Positions 1-9,019 of a DNA stretch of 64,000 bases are shown here, in pieces. Position 1 is the first letter of the stretch; each line of letters begins with the position of its first letter. The stretch comes from Spirochaetaceae bacterium (GTDB lineage Bacteria; Spirochaetota; Spirochaetia; Treponematales; Rectinemataceae). Below the pieces are notes generated by a model. That model worked only from the letters and a program-made list of their open reading frames with translations. It made no database searches and was not told where the DNA came from. The position numbers and the translations under genes were made by a program. The stretch is taken from the NCBI GenBank assembly GCA_025355995.1, contig JANXYQ010000065.1, positions 22,462-86,461 of the forward strand, in the 5' to 3' direction.

Positions 1-105
1 GCGCTCGGCGGCCCGGCCAAGCCGGGGGCGCCCTCCGCTATGGACCTCGAGTTCCCTCTGACGCCCGCCGGACTCGACGAGGCGGAGCAAGCCGAGGAGC
101 TTTAG
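1..105 (+). CDS. C-terminal end of an unidentified protein (partial)
   Basis: A reading frame open from the first base ends at TAG 103-105, giving a 34-residue tail rich in Gly, Pro, Glu and Ala that ends AEQAEEL-like (final residues EQAEEL). It converges on purD and overlaps its stop codon by 3 nt. A short acidic, low-complexity tail is all that is visible, so no function can be assigned. It could be a chance open frame, but the tight stop-to-stop junction with purD favours a real gene end. Confidence 0.45.
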   Translation, partial: ALGGPAKPGAPSAMDLEFPLTPAGLDEAEQAEEL

Positions 106-1358
106 CCGCCGAAGATACTCGCTCCGATGTCCCGCCTGAACCAGGCTCCCTCGAAGCGCGGCTTCTCCGCGAGGGCATAAGCCTCGCGGCGGGCGGCGGT
201 CCAGTCGCCGCCCAAGCCTACCGCGGTGAAGCAGCGTCCGCCTCCAGTCACGAGGGAGCCGTCCCCCCGACGCGATGTCGAGGCGTGGAACAGCAGAGAA
301 TCGTCCTCCGTGCCGGCTAGGTCGACCGGGATGCCCTTAGGATAGGCACCAGGATAGCCCGGGGCCGCGATCACGACGCCGCAGGCGGCCTTCGCGGAGA
401 AGCGGGGCCTGAGGGAGCATAGCGCGCCCCTTGCGACGCCGCCGAGCAGGTCGCCGATGCCCGTCTCGAGCAGGGGAAGGAGGGACTGCGTCTCGGGATC
501 GCCGAAGCGCACGTTGTATTCGAGGAGCTTCGGCCCCTCGCCGGTCAACATGACCCCGAAGAAGAGCACGCCTCGATATCCGAGTCCCTCCGCCTCCATC
601 CCCCGAAAGGTCGGCGCTATGATCTCGCTCTCGATACGCGCCATGGTCGCGTCGTCGGCATAGGGAACCGGGCAGACTGCGCCCATCCCTCCGGTATTCG
701 GACCGAGATCGCCCGGGTACGCCTTCTTGTGATCGGCGCAGGCTGGCAGGACTAGATAGTCGGATCGATCGCAGAGGGCGAACACCGATAGCTCGCGTCC
801 GACGAGGAACTCCTCGGCCAACAGCTCGTCCGACTCGAGCACGGCTTCGCCGAAGGATAGGAGTTCCGCCGGGTCGTCGGACTCGAGGACGCCCTTCCCA
901 GCCGCGAGGCCGCTCTTCTTGAGAACGACGCGCTTGCCGCGGCCCTCGTCGAGGAAGCGCCGCAGGTCATCCGTTCGGGAGAAGCGCTCCGTGCAAGCGC
1001 AGGGCACGCCCCATCGCTCCGAGAACGACCTGGCGAAGGACTTGCTGCATTCCAGGGCCGCCGCCTTCCTGGGCGGGCCGAAGGCGGGCACCCCTGCCGC
1101 CTCGAGTGCATCTATCAGACCCGCCGCGAGGGGGCCTTCCGGACCCACGATGACGAGGCCGATCCTCAACTCGCGCACGGCACGAAGGACTTCCTGGGAA
1201 TTTTCGGGATCGACGGGGATGTTCACGGCAATGGCGGCGGTGCCCGCGTTGCCGGGCGCGCAGAATACCGCGCTGCTCGCTCCGTCCCCCGAGTTCGACG
1301 CGAAGGCCCAGGCGAGGGCGTGCTCGCGCGCGCCCGAGCCCGCTATAAGTACTCTCAC
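102..1358 (-). CDS. purD: Phosphoribosylamine--glycine ligase (GARS)
   Basis: Second step of de novo purine synthesis: joins glycine to 5-phosphoribosylamine using ATP, in the cytoplasm. The 418-residue length is normal for a stand-alone PurD. The N-terminal GSGAREHALAW motif (residues 7-17) and the ATP-grasp segments KKSGLAAGKGV, GPNTGGMGAVCP and YNVRFGDPETQ are all present. It starts with GTG at 1358, which overlaps the purN stop codon in a GTGA junction, so translation is probably coupled. It is the last gene of the prs-HAD-purF-purM-purN-purD operon. Confidence 0.96.
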   Translation of the reverse strand: MRVLIAGSGAREHALAWAFASNSGDGASSAVFCAPGNAGTAAIAVNIPVDPENSQEVLRAVRELRIGLVIVGPEGPLAAGLIDALEAAGVPAFGPPRKAAALECSKSFARSFSERWGVPCACTERFSRTDDLRRFLDEGRGKRVVLKKSGLAAGKGVLESDDPAELLSFGEAVLESDELLAEEFLVGRELSVFALCDRSDYLVLPACADHKKAYPGDLGPNTGGMGAVCPVPYADDATMARIESEIIAPTFRGMEAEGLGYRGVLFFGVMLTGEGPKLLEYNVRFGDPETQSLLPLLETGIGDLLGGVARGALCSLRPRFSAKAACGVVIAAPGYPGAYPKGIPVDLAGTEDDSLLFHASTSRRGDGSLVTGGGRCFTAVGLGGDWTAARREAYALAEKPRFEGAWFRRDIGASIFGG

Positions 1359-1969
1359 GGCTTCCCCCCTGCCGAGTCGACCGCGTCGAGCAGGCTAAGG
1401 ACGGCCCGCGGGTAGATCTCATGCTCGATCTCGTGGACCTGGGCCTCGATTTGGCCCAGGTTTTCACCCGGCTCGGCGAGGAAGGCCGCGCTCGCGATGG
1501 CCGGCCCCGAGTCCATGCCCTCGTCGACGAAATGGACGGTCGCGCCGAACTCGCGCTCCCCGGCCTCGAAGGCCCTCGAGATGGCGCGCGCTCCCGGCCA
1601 CTTGGGCAGGAGGGCCGGGTGGACGTTCACGATCCGGCCACGGCGCTGGGCGACGAAGGACGGCGATAGCATCCTCATGAAACCCGCCAGAGCTACGAGA
1701 TCGGATTTCGCCTCATCGAGCGCGGCGGCTATCTCGGCTTCAGCCTCCTCGATGCCGCGTTTGTAATACCCGACGTATCGGGCGGGCACGGCCAGCCCTG
1801 CAGCCCGCTTCGCCGCGAAGGCCTCCCTGCGGTCGTAGATAAGGAGGACGCATTCGTGTCGCGGGGCCTCGCGCCGCGTATCCTCGCGCCGCGTATCCTC
1901 GCGCAGGGCCTCTACGAGGGCTTGGAAATTCGACCCGTTGCCGCTCGCCAATACGGCGAGCCTAGCCAC
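1355..1969 (-). CDS. purN: Phosphoribosylglycinamide formyltransferase (GART)
   Basis: Transfers a formyl group from 10-formyl-THF to GAR, the third step of purine synthesis. The frame is open much further upstream, but that part is only antisense-like overlap with purM. The GTG at 1969 gives a 204-residue protein with the family N-terminus (ARLAVLASGNGSNFQAL) and overlaps the end of purM by 8 nt, so this start is preferred. The catalytic NVHPALLP (Asn-x-His) and the FVDEGMDSGP loop with its Asp are visible. An Arg/Glu-rich insert (repeated TRREDTRREA-like) sits near residue 25 and looks like a short local duplication. Confidence 0.94.
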   Translation of the reverse strand: MARLAVLASGNGSNFQALVEALREDTRREDTRREAPRHECVLLIYDRREAFAAKRAAGLAVPARYVGYYKRGIEEAEAEIAAALDEAKSDLVALAGFMRMLSPSFVAQRRGRIVNVHPALLPKWPGARAISRAFEAGEREFGATVHFVDEGMDSGPAIASAAFLAEPGENLGQIEAQVHEIEHEIYPRAVLSLLDAVDSAGGKP

Positions 1970-2924
1970 GGACCAGCTCTCCCGCCGGGAACAAGGCGAT
2001 GGCCTTCGCGGCCGCGATCTCGAGGAGGCCCTCGGCCTCCTCGCGCTTGGCGATAACGGCCATCCCGATGCCCATGTTGAAGACCGAGCGCATCTCCTCG
2101 TCGCCGATCGCGCCGCCAGTTTGTATCTTCGCGAAGATCGGAGGCGCCGCCCAATCCCAGGAAAAGCTCGCGCTGAGCCCTCGAGGAATGACACGCTCGA
2201 CGTTGCCGAGGAGGCCCGATCCGGTGATGTGCGCGGCTCCGAGCACCCGCCCCGTGGAGATGAGCTCCAGGAGCTCGCGCACGTAAATCTTGGTCGGGAC
2301 GAGAAGCTGCTCCCAAGTTGCGCGGTCCTCGGGATCGACGGCCTTGCGCGCGAGGCTGTAGCCGTTCGAGTGGACACCCGTGCTCGGCATCCCGAGCACG
2401 ACGTCGCCGGCCTCCATGCGGTCGAGCCTGGGAAGCATCTTGTTTTTTTCCACGATTCCCACCGCGAACCCCGCGAGGTCGATGTCGTCGATCCCGTAAA
2501 CGTCCGGCATCTCCGCCGTCTCGCCGCCCGTGAGCTCGCAGCCTGCCTGCTCGCAACCCGCGACGACGCCTTCGATCACCGCGTGGAGCACGCCGTCGTC
2601 GATCTTGCCGCAGGCGATATAATCCAGGAATTGGACCGGCTTGGCGCCGCAAACCACTAGGTCGTTGACGCTCATCGCGACGAGGTCGATGCCGATCGTA
2701 TCGTAGCGTCGCAGCTTTTTCGCGACCAGGAGCTTGGTGCCTACGCCGTCCGTCGTGGACAGCAGGACCGGCTCGCGGAATCCGCGAAGGTCGAGCGCCG
2801 CGCCTCCTGCGAACCCGCCGATCCCCTTCGACACGGCTTTCGAGGGAATGCCCTTTATGAACTCGGCGAACTCGTCGCCCTTGCGGATCGAGACGCCCGC
2901 CTTCTCGTAGTTGAGTCCGCTCAT
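1962..2924 (-). CDS. purM: Phosphoribosylformylglycinamidine cyclo-ligase (AIR synthase)
   Basis: ATP-dependent ring closure of FGAM to AIR, the fifth purine step. At 320 residues it is slightly shorter than E. coli PurM (345). Family segments are clear: the Asp-rich STTDGVGTKLL nucleotide region, DLVAMSVNDLVVCGAKP, GGETAEMPDVY and the ITGSGLLGNVERVIP motif. Its ATG overlaps the purF TGA in an ATGA junction. No purL or purQ is in the window, so FGAM synthesis must be encoded elsewhere. Confidence 0.96.
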   Translation of the reverse strand: MSGLNYEKAGVSIRKGDEFAEFIKGIPSKAVSKGIGGFAGGAALDLRGFREPVLLSTTDGVGTKLLVAKKLRRYDTIGIDLVAMSVNDLVVCGAKPVQFLDYIACGKIDDGVLHAVIEGVVAGCEQAGCELTGGETAEMPDVYGIDDIDLAGFAVGIVEKNKMLPRLDRMEAGDVVLGMPSTGVHSNGYSLARKAVDPEDRATWEQLLVPTKIYVRELLELISTGRVLGAAHITGSGLLGNVERVIPRGLSASFSWDWAAPPIFAKIQTGGAIGDEEMRSVFNMGIGMAVIAKREEAEGLLEIAAAKAIALFPAGELVRG

Positions 2925-4342
2925 GCGTTTTCCTTTGTGCCCGCCTTGAGCGGGAATGGATGATGGCCGTCGAAGCAGGCGCTGCAGAAGCCCTTGCCTT
3001 CGTCCAGCGTTCCGAGGAGCCTCTCGACGGGAAGGAATCGAACGGACTCTGCCCCTATTTCCCGCGCGATTCCCTCGGGGTCTAGGCGGTTCGAGATCAA
3101 CGCGTCCCTATCGGGGATATCGATGCCGTAATAGCAGGGCCATTTGAGCTCGGGCGCCGCAAGGCGCAGGTGCACTTCCTTGGCGCCAGCCTCCCTGAGC
3201 AGGCCCACGATGATGCGGCTCGTCGTCCCGCGCACGAGCGAATCGTCGATCATCACGACGCGCTTACCGGCGACGACCTCGGGCACTGCGTGGAGCTTGA
3301 GTCGCGCCATGAGCTCCCGCTGGTCCTTGGTCGGCAGGATGAAGCTCCGTCCCGCGTAGTGGCTCCTCGCCAGCCCGAAGTCGAAGGGCAGGCCCGACTT
3401 TCGGGCGTAACCGATGGCGGAAATATTGCCGGAGTCCGGTACGGGTATGACGAGGTCGGCGTCGAGGCTCCCGGCGTCCTGCTCGGCGAGGGCCTCCCCG
3501 AGGAGGACCCGCGCCGCGTGCACGGAGCGGCCGAATACCTCGGAGTCGGGCCTCGCGAAATAGATGAGTTCGAAGACGCAACGCCGGGACGGCCTTCTCG
3601 GCTCGATGAAGAAAGAGCGCTCTCCCTCGTCGTCGAAAACGACGACTTCGCCAGGCTCCACCTCGCGATAATCGGTCGGGGCCAGCGCGTGGAGGGCGCA
3701 GGTTTCGGACGCGACATAGGTCGTCCTTCCCGAATAGCCGATATAGAGGGGACGGAAGCCCGAGGGGTCGCGCGCCGCTATTAGGGCGTCCTCGTGCATG
3801 ACAGCCAGGCTGTACGCGCCTTCGAGGGGCTCGAGGGCCTCGCGCAGGAAGCCCTCCCTATCGCTCTTGCGCGAGCGCGAGAACGCGTGGAGGATCAGCT
3901 CCGAGTCCGCCGTGCCCTGGAATATCGAGCCTTCGGCCGTCAGGGCGGCGCGGAGCTCCCCGCCGTTCGAGATGTTGCCGTTGTGCGCAAGCGCGATCCT
4001 GCCCTTGTTGCAGTCCACAACGATGGGTTGGGCGTTCTGCACGCTGGAGCCGCCGGCCGTCGAATAGCGGACGTGCCCGATGCCCAGTCGAGAGGGATGC
4101 GCCTCGTGCAGGTACTTTCCCAAGACCGGAGCGACCATCCCGAGCTCGCGCTTGGATCGCCATTCGCCGCCCTCGTCCCAGGCGATGCCGCAGGATTCCT
4201 GCCCCCGGTGTTGCAGGGAGAAGAGCATATAGAAGAGGATCTTGGGAATGTCGATGGGTTCGGGGGACCGGATTCCCGCCACGCCGCAGAAATGGCCGAG
4301 GCTCGGCCGCGATTCGCATTCTACTAAGGCGCTAGGCTCCAT
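2921..4342 (-). CDS. purF: Amidophosphoribosyltransferase
   Basis: Commits PRPP to purine synthesis by forming 5-phosphoribosylamine from glutamine. From the chosen start at 4342 it is 473 residues with an 18-residue propeptide before the nucleophile Cys19 (HFCGVAGI). This is the pattern of the B. subtilis-type enzyme, whose propeptide is cleaved off. The PRPP loop VVMIDDSLVRGTTS is present. Cysteines in RRCVFEL, WPCYYG and FCSACF fit the four ligands of the [4Fe-4S] cluster of that class. An in-frame ATG at 4423 would overlap the upstream HAD gene by 50 nt and is less likely. Confidence 0.93.
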   Translation of the reverse strand: MEPSALVECESRPSLGHFCGVAGIRSPEPIDIPKILFYMLFSLQHRGQESCGIAWDEGGEWRSKRELGMVAPVLGKYLHEAHPSRLGIGHVRYSTAGGSSVQNAQPIVVDCNKGRIALAHNGNISNGGELRAALTAEGSIFQGTADSELILHAFSRSRKSDREGFLREALEPLEGAYSLAVMHEDALIAARDPSGFRPLYIGYSGRTTYVASETCALHALAPTDYREVEPGEVVVFDDEGERSFFIEPRRPSRRCVFELIYFARPDSEVFGRSVHAARVLLGEALAEQDAGSLDADLVIPVPDSGNISAIGYARKSGLPFDFGLARSHYAGRSFILPTKDQRELMARLKLHAVPEVVAGKRVVMIDDSLVRGTTSRIIVGLLREAGAKEVHLRLAAPELKWPCYYGIDIPDRDALISNRLDPEGIAREIGAESVRFLPVERLLGTLDEGKGFCSACFDGHHPFPLKAGTKENA

Positions 4343-4373
4343 GACGGATAGTACCAGGGCCGGCAGCGTAGGG

Positions 4374-5027
4374 TCAAGCTTGGCGGTCTTCGAGAAGCTC
4401 GGGGAGGCGATAGACGTCCTCAACCCCGTCGACGAGGATAGCCCCCATGCCCAGCTCCATCGCTGGGGCGAGGTCTACGTCGAAGCGGTCCCCGATCGAG
4501 ACGCAGCGTCCTGGTTCGAAGCCGAGCCTGCGGGCCGTCTCGACGAATGGATCGGCGGCGGGCTTGCCGGAGAGCGTGTCGTCCAACCCGACGAGGACCG
4601 AGAAGCGGGCTCGCACGCCGAGGGCGTCCAGGCTCCTCTCGCCGATGAGGCGGGGATTATTGGTCGTCAGGGCGAGGTCGTATTCCTGTTCCATAAGGCC
4701 GAGGGCGCGATCGAGCCGCGCGTCCCGCTTCAGCCATTTCGATGGATCGATGCACTCCTCGCGCCATTTGACGCTCGTCTGTATCTCAATCCCGAGCGCG
4801 GCGAAGAGCCTGCCGAGGCTCGTCTTCCCGAGGCCGGCCGCGGCTCGCTCGGCCCTGAGCGCCGCGATCCTAGCGGCGGCTCCCTCGGCCCCGAGGCCCA
4901 GCTCGCGCCCCAGGCGCTCTACGAGGACATCCTCTTGAAAGGCGGCGTAACCGGGATTGGTATAGAGGGTGTTATCCAGGTCGAAAATAAGGGCTGAAGG
5001 CTCGGCCCCGAGCGCGACGATCTTCAT
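4374..5027 (-). CDS. HAD-superfamily hydrolase (pyrimidine 5'-nucleotidase-like)
   Basis: A 217-residue haloacid dehalogenase-fold phosphatase. Motif I is FDLDNTLY, with nucleophile Asp16 and acid/base Asp18. Motif II is ALTTNNP. Motif III/IV is SGKPAADPF then SIGDRFDVDLAPA, where the Lys and the two late Asp bind phosphate and Mg2+. The helical cap resembles PpnN/YjjG-like 5'-nucleotidases. It lies 6 nt after prs and 31 nt before purF, so it is cotranscribed between the PRPP-making and PRPP-using enzymes. A role in nucleotide or sugar-phosphate clean-up is inferred from that context, and the true substrate is not shown by the sequence. Confidence 0.85.
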   Translation of the reverse strand: MKIVALGAEPSALIFDLDNTLYTNPGYAAFQEDVLVERLGRELGLGAEGAAARIAALRAERAAAGLGKTSLGRLFAALGIEIQTSVKWREECIDPSKWLKRDARLDRALGLMEQEYDLALTTNNPRLIGERSLDALGVRARFSVLVGLDDTLSGKPAADPFVETARRLGFEPGRCVSIGDRFDVDLAPAMELGMGAILVDGVEDVYRLPELLEDRQA

Positions 5028-5033
5028 CGGGAC

Positions 5034-6395
5034 CTACACCGCTCCATGGGGCAGGGGCTCGTCCTCGATCTCGCCCTGATCGCCCTTCGCGACCGGACGA
5101 GTATGCGTCGTCGCGGCGCCGTGGGCAGGGAGGTTCGGGTTGCCGTCCCTGGCCATCCTCTCGAGCTGCTTCTTGATCCTCTTGGCGACGAGCTCGCGGT
5201 TGTCGAGCATGGAGGACACGGACCTATTATGATGCACGAGGCTGATGATCTGCGCGAAGAGCCCGGTTACATCGGCCTGGATGTACCACTCCTTTTGGAG
5301 GAGTTCCTTGTGATGCACCGCATTGGTCCCGATGATTCTGTAGAAGAGCCCCTGCCGATAGGCCGACTCGAATTCCTCGATCGCATTGCCTGAGAAGAGC
5401 GGCAAGGAGACCGCGCAGATGATGCGCTCTGCGCCGAGCTCTCGGAGATTCTTCATGCCCTTGATGAGGGTCCCGCCGGTGCCGATCATGTCGTCCGCCA
5501 TGAAGACGGTCTTTCCCCTCACTTCGCCCAGGAGCTTCATCTCGCTGATATTCGTATCCGAGGCGTTGCGAGTGACCTTGGAATAATCGCGCTCCTTGTA
5601 GAGGAGCGCGAGCGGCTTTTGTAGGGCGTTCGCGTAGAACTTATTCCGATCGACGGCCCCGGTATCCGGCGCCAGGACCACGAGATCCTCCTTGGATATG
5701 TCGATAATGCCGATTAGCTTCTCGATCACCTGCAGGGACGCATGGAGGTTCTCGAGGTGGAGGTGGTCGAAGCAGTTCTCTATTTCCTTCGAATGGATGT
5801 CCAGCGTAATTATTCGCGACACGCCTAGATTCTCTATCATTTGGCCGACGCGCGCGGCAGTGAGGCTCTCGCGGCCCTTTTTCTTGTGTTGCCGGCTATA
5901 GGGATAGGCGGGCAGCACAAGGTTCACGCGCTCCGCCCCGGCCTGCACCGCCGCGTCGATGGTCACGAGCAGCGAAAAGATATGGTCGTTCACCGACAGG
6001 TGGCGATGAACGCTCCCGTCGTTGAAGGCGATCGGTTGATGGTTCTCGATATCCTGGAAAATATACAGGTCCAAGCCGCGGACCGAGTCGAGGATCTCTG
6101 TCTTGACTTCCCCGTTGGGGAAGTAGGTGTGCCTGGCGTTGATCTTGAACCGGGGGGGCCTGTATTGATCGACATTTCCCGGGATATAGAGCAGGCTCGA
6201 CTGGATATCGTTATCGAAATTGATCTTTCTGGTGACGAGCTCCTGCGATATATGATAACGGGAAGCGAGGGCCAGGCTCTTGCGATCGAACCTTCGCTTG
6301 TAGATGCCTGCGAGCCTGCGGATCACTTGGTTTGCGAAGGCTTCGGCGCCGGGGCAAGCCAGGATTCCGAGCTTCGTGGGATCGGAGTAGCTCAT
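5034..6395 (-). CDS. prs: Ribose-phosphate pyrophosphokinase (long spirochaete-like form)
   Basis: Makes PRPP from ribose 5-phosphate and ATP, feeding the purine genes downstream. It is 453 residues, against about 315 for the common bacterial enzyme. It has a longer N-terminal part and a hydrophilic C-terminal tail (about residues 405-453, rich in Lys, Arg, Asp, His). The PRPP-binding loop FMADDMIGTGGT and the catalytic-loop-like PAYPYSRQHKK are intact, as is the LDIHSKEIENCF segment. It is the first gene of the purine operon. A Shine-Dalgarno-like AAGG lies about 10 nt before the ATG. The divergent 175-nt spacer to the acyl-CoA synthetase should hold its promoter. Confidence 0.9.
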   Translation of the reverse strand: MSYSDPTKLGILACPGAEAFANQVIRRLAGIYKRRFDRKSLALASRYHISQELVTRKINFDNDIQSSLLYIPGNVDQYRPPRFKINARHTYFPNGEVKTEILDSVRGLDLYIFQDIENHQPIAFNDGSVHRHLSVNDHIFSLLVTIDAAVQAGAERVNLVLPAYPYSRQHKKKGRESLTAARVGQMIENLGVSRIITLDIHSKEIENCFDHLHLENLHASLQVIEKLIGIIDISKEDLVVLAPDTGAVDRNKFYANALQKPLALLYKERDYSKVTRNASDTNISEMKLLGEVRGKTVFMADDMIGTGGTLIKGMKNLRELGAERIICAVSLPLFSGNAIEEFESAYRQGLFYRIIGTNAVHHKELLQKEWYIQADVTGLFAQIISLVHHNRSVSSMLDNRELVAKRIKKQLERMARDGNPNLPAHGAATTHTRPVAKGDQGEIEDEPLPHGAV

Positions 6396-6489
6396 GCGGA
6401 GTACCTTCTGTCGACGGGGCTTGAAGTGAGGCTAAGCTTTTCGGGCTTCGGATGTCAATGCCCGCCCTCCGCCGCGATGATCCGCGAGC

Positions 6490-6518
6490 TTTACGACGCA
6501 CCATCTCCGTGCTATGTT
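6490..6518 (+). promoter_or_regulatory. Candidate sigma-70 promoter for the acyl-CoA synthetase
   Basis: TTTACG (6490-6495), a 17-nt spacer and TATGTT (6513-6518) make a reasonable vegetative promoter 52 nt before the start codon at 6571. It is based only on matching the consensus. Confidence 0.45.
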
Positions 6519-6570
6519 GATCGTTCCGGCGGACCTTCCCGCCGGCAATCGGCACAATAGGAGATCGGCG

Positions 6571-8520
6571 ATGAAACGTACGGTCCTCCGCATGATGGAC
6601 GAGGCTTCCATAAAATGGGGAGACGCGCCATATGCACTAAAGAAGGGGGCTTCGGACTGGATTCCCGTGTCCTTCTCGGAAGCACGCCAGCGATCGCGGG
6701 AATTCGCGGCTTGGCTCGTATCGATGGGCTTCACTAGGGGAGACCGACTCGCCATCCTCGCGGAGGGCAGCCCGGAATGGATACTGGCCGAGAGCGGCGC
6801 GCTCTGCGCCGGCTGCGTCTCCGTTCCGCTCTCGATAAAGCTGCTCGCCGAGGAAATCCCGTTTCGCCTCGATCATTCGGAGGCCAAGGCGATAGTCACG
6901 ACGAAGAACCAGCTCGAGAAGGTCCTCGGCTCCTTCGCTGCGCTGGAAAACCAGGGAATGCTCCTCCTCTACCTCGACGACGACCCGGCCTACGCCCGCG
7001 AGACAGCGGCCAGGTGCGGCGTCGGGCCTGAGCGCGTAATCGGCTTCGACGAGGCCAGGACGGCGGGGCGGCGCGACCTGAGCTCCCCGGGATCGAGCCT
7101 GCCTTCTCGCCTCGACGCGATCGCCGCGGCGATAGAGGAAGACGATACAGTCACTATCAGCTATACATCGGGAACGACGGGCAATCCCAAGGGCATCATG
7201 CTCACCCACCTCAATTACTGGACGAACTGCCACGACGGCGTCGAGCTCTTCAAAATGCCCGACCGCTTTCGCACTCTGCTCATCCTGCCGGTGGACCACT
7301 CTTTCGCCCACACCGCCGGCCTCTACGTCGGCCTCATCATCGGCATGTCGATATATTTCGTCGACTCGCGAGGCGGCGGAATAGCGACCCTCCGCAATAT
7401 CCCGATCAACCTCAAGGAGGCGAGCCCGGACTTCATCATGACGGTGCCCGCGCTTTCGGGCAATTTTATGAAGAAGATAATTTCGGGAATCGAGGAAAAG
7501 GGCGGCCTCATCGTGAAGATTTTCAAGGCCGGGATCTCGGCGGGAATCGCCTGGAACGGAGACGGCTGGAACAGTCCCCCCTTCGCCGTCCGCGCCCGTG
7601 CCTTCCTCCCCTATATGATCGCGAGGGGCCTCATCTTCAATAAGGTAAAAGCCATGATCTTCGGCAAGAACATCCAGTACTGCGTGGGGGGGGGAGCCCT
7701 CCTCGACGTGAAGCAACAGGAATTCTTCGCCGCTTTCGGAGTACCGATCTTCCAAGGCTACGGGCTCACCGAGGCCGCGCCCATCATTTCGGGCAACAGC
7801 CCCGCCAAGCACAAGTACGGCACCTCGGGCGCGCTCTGCCCCTCGATAGAATGCCGGATCCTCAAGGAGGACGGAAGCGAGGCAGCCGTCGGGGAGAACG
7901 CCGAGATAGTGATCCGCGGCGGCAACGTGATGAAGGGCTACTTCAAGAATCCCGAGGCCAGCGCGGCTGCCCTCAGGGACGGTTGGCTCTATACCGGCGA
8001 CCTCGCGCACTTCGACGCGGATGGCTTCCTCGTCGTGGTCGGACGCGAGAAAGCCCTCTTAATCGCGGAGGACGGCGAGAAGTACAGTCCCGAGGAGATA
8101 GAGGAAGCGGTCACCTTCTCGACGGATATTGTCGACCAGATCATGGTCTGGTGCGAGCAGCGCAAATACGTCACCGCCTTGGTAGCCCTCGATGCAGGGA
8201 AGGTGGAACGCCTGATCAAGGACGAGGGCATCGCCGAGGCCTCCGCGCTGTTGGATAGGCTGAAGGACGAGTTCGGCAAGTTCCGCAACGACCCCAAGGC
8301 CAAGAAAGTCCAAGCCGCGTGGATGCCAGCGGTCTTCCAGATCGTCCCTGCCTCATTCAGCGATAAGGACGGCACCGTCAATTCTACGATGAAGATCGTC
8401 CGCCACCGGATTGCGCAGGTCTATTCCAGCCTCATCGAGTACTCATATTCGCCCGAAGGATCCAAGACGATCAACGATCGGAACCTCGCCACGCTTCGCG
8501 AGCTGTTCAAGCTGAGATGA
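6571..8520 (+). CDS. Long-chain fatty acid--CoA ligase (AMP-binding)
   Basis: Activates fatty acids to acyl-CoA through an acyl-adenylate. The chosen ATG follows an AGGAG-type ribosome site in AATAGGAGATCGGCG and gives 649 residues. The AMP-binding P-loop TISYTSGTTGNPKG is at about 193-206, the adenylate motif QGYGLTEAAP is near 395, and the YTGDLAHFDADGF hinge region is near 473. The C-terminal lid contains a Lys-rich tail region (KKVQAAWMPAVFQ, then DGTVNSTMKIVR) typical of FadD15/AAE-like long forms. Neighbours give no pathway clue, and chain-length preference cannot be read from the sequence. Confidence 0.9.
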   Translation: MKRTVLRMMDEASIKWGDAPYALKKGASDWIPVSFSEARQRSREFAAWLVSMGFTRGDRLAILAEGSPEWILAESGALCAGCVSVPLSIKLLAEEIPFRLDHSEAKAIVTTKNQLEKVLGSFAALENQGMLLLYLDDDPAYARETAARCGVGPERVIGFDEARTAGRRDLSSPGSSLPSRLDAIAAAIEEDDTVTISYTSGTTGNPKGIMLTHLNYWTNCHDGVELFKMPDRFRTLLILPVDHSFAHTAGLYVGLIIGMSIYFVDSRGGGIATLRNIPINLKEASPDFIMTVPALSGNFMKKIISGIEEKGGLIVKIFKAGISAGIAWNGDGWNSPPFAVRARAFLPYMIARGLIFNKVKAMIFGKNIQYCVGGGALLDVKQQEFFAAFGVPIFQGYGLTEAAPIISGNSPAKHKYGTSGALCPSIECRILKEDGSEAAVGENAEIVIRGGNVMKGYFKNPEASAAALRDGWLYTGDLAHFDADGFLVVVGREKALLIAEDGEKYSPEEIEEAVTFSTDIVDQIMVWCEQRKYVTALVALDAGKVERLIKDEGIAEASALLDRLKDEFGKFRNDPKAKKVQAAWMPAVFQIVPASFSDKDGTVNSTMKIVRHRIAQVYSSLIEYSYSPEGSKTINDRNLATLRELFKLR

Positions 8521-8575
8521 AAGCGCCGCCGGGCTGGGTAGGGAGCGTCCTCAACCCCTTAGCTATCGGAAGCCG

Positions 8576-9019
8576 CTAGATATTCTTGGAATATACCGCA
8601 ATATCGCCCCGAGGCGTCCAGCCGACGGCGCGCCAAAATGCGGCTCCGGCCTCGTTGTCGGCCAGAACGAAGAGATGGCATTTCCTTACCCCGGCCGCGG
8701 CCAGGGCTCCGAGGCTAGCTTCGGCTAGGACTCTGCCAAGGCCTCGCCCGCGAAACGTCGGATCGACCGCGACATGATAAAGATAGCCACGCCTGCCGTC
8801 GCTCCCGCAGAGCGAAGTCCCGATCAGGCTAGCCTCCGACCAGGCCGCGAAGGATAGGCCTGGGTTCCTCTCGATGAAGGCGGAAAGGGGCAGCCTCTCG
8901 TCGGCGGAGGAAAGGCCGACGCCCGGGCAGCGCCTCCATAGCGCAATAGCCTCATCATAGTCGGAGAGACCGAAGGCTCGAATCTCGATCCCCTCGATCC
9001 CATTCATGCCAACGCTCAT
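8576..9019 (-). CDS. GNAT-family N-acetyltransferase
   Basis: A 147-residue acetyl-CoA-dependent transferase. The acetyl-CoA pyrophosphate-binding motif A reads VAVDPTFRGRGLGRVL, followed by the A(G/A)VRKCHLFVLADNEAGAAFWRAVGW strand-helix, here seen in short blocks, which is typical of the RimI/YpeA-like group. The ATG at 9019 overlaps the stop codon of the upstream metallo-hydrolase (ATGA), which decides the start over longer in-frame options. The acceptor substrate is unknown. Confidence 0.85.
   Translation of the reverse strand: MSVGMNGIEGIEIRAFGLSDYDEAIALWRRCPGVGLSSADERLPLSAFIERNPGLSFAAWSEASLIGTSLCGSDGRRGYLYHVAVDPTFRGRGLGRVLAEASLGALAAAGVRKCHLFVLADNEAGAAFWRAVGWTPRGDIAVYSKNI

Noticed and set aside
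4343..4423. Longer purF start at 4423
   Set aside because: It would overlap the HAD gene by 50 nt and give an unusually long propeptide; 4342 gives an 18-residue propeptide.
6637..8010. A 457-codon antisense open frame inside the acyl-CoA synthetase gene
   Set aside because: Shadow of a GC-rich gene with intact AMP-binding motifs on +.
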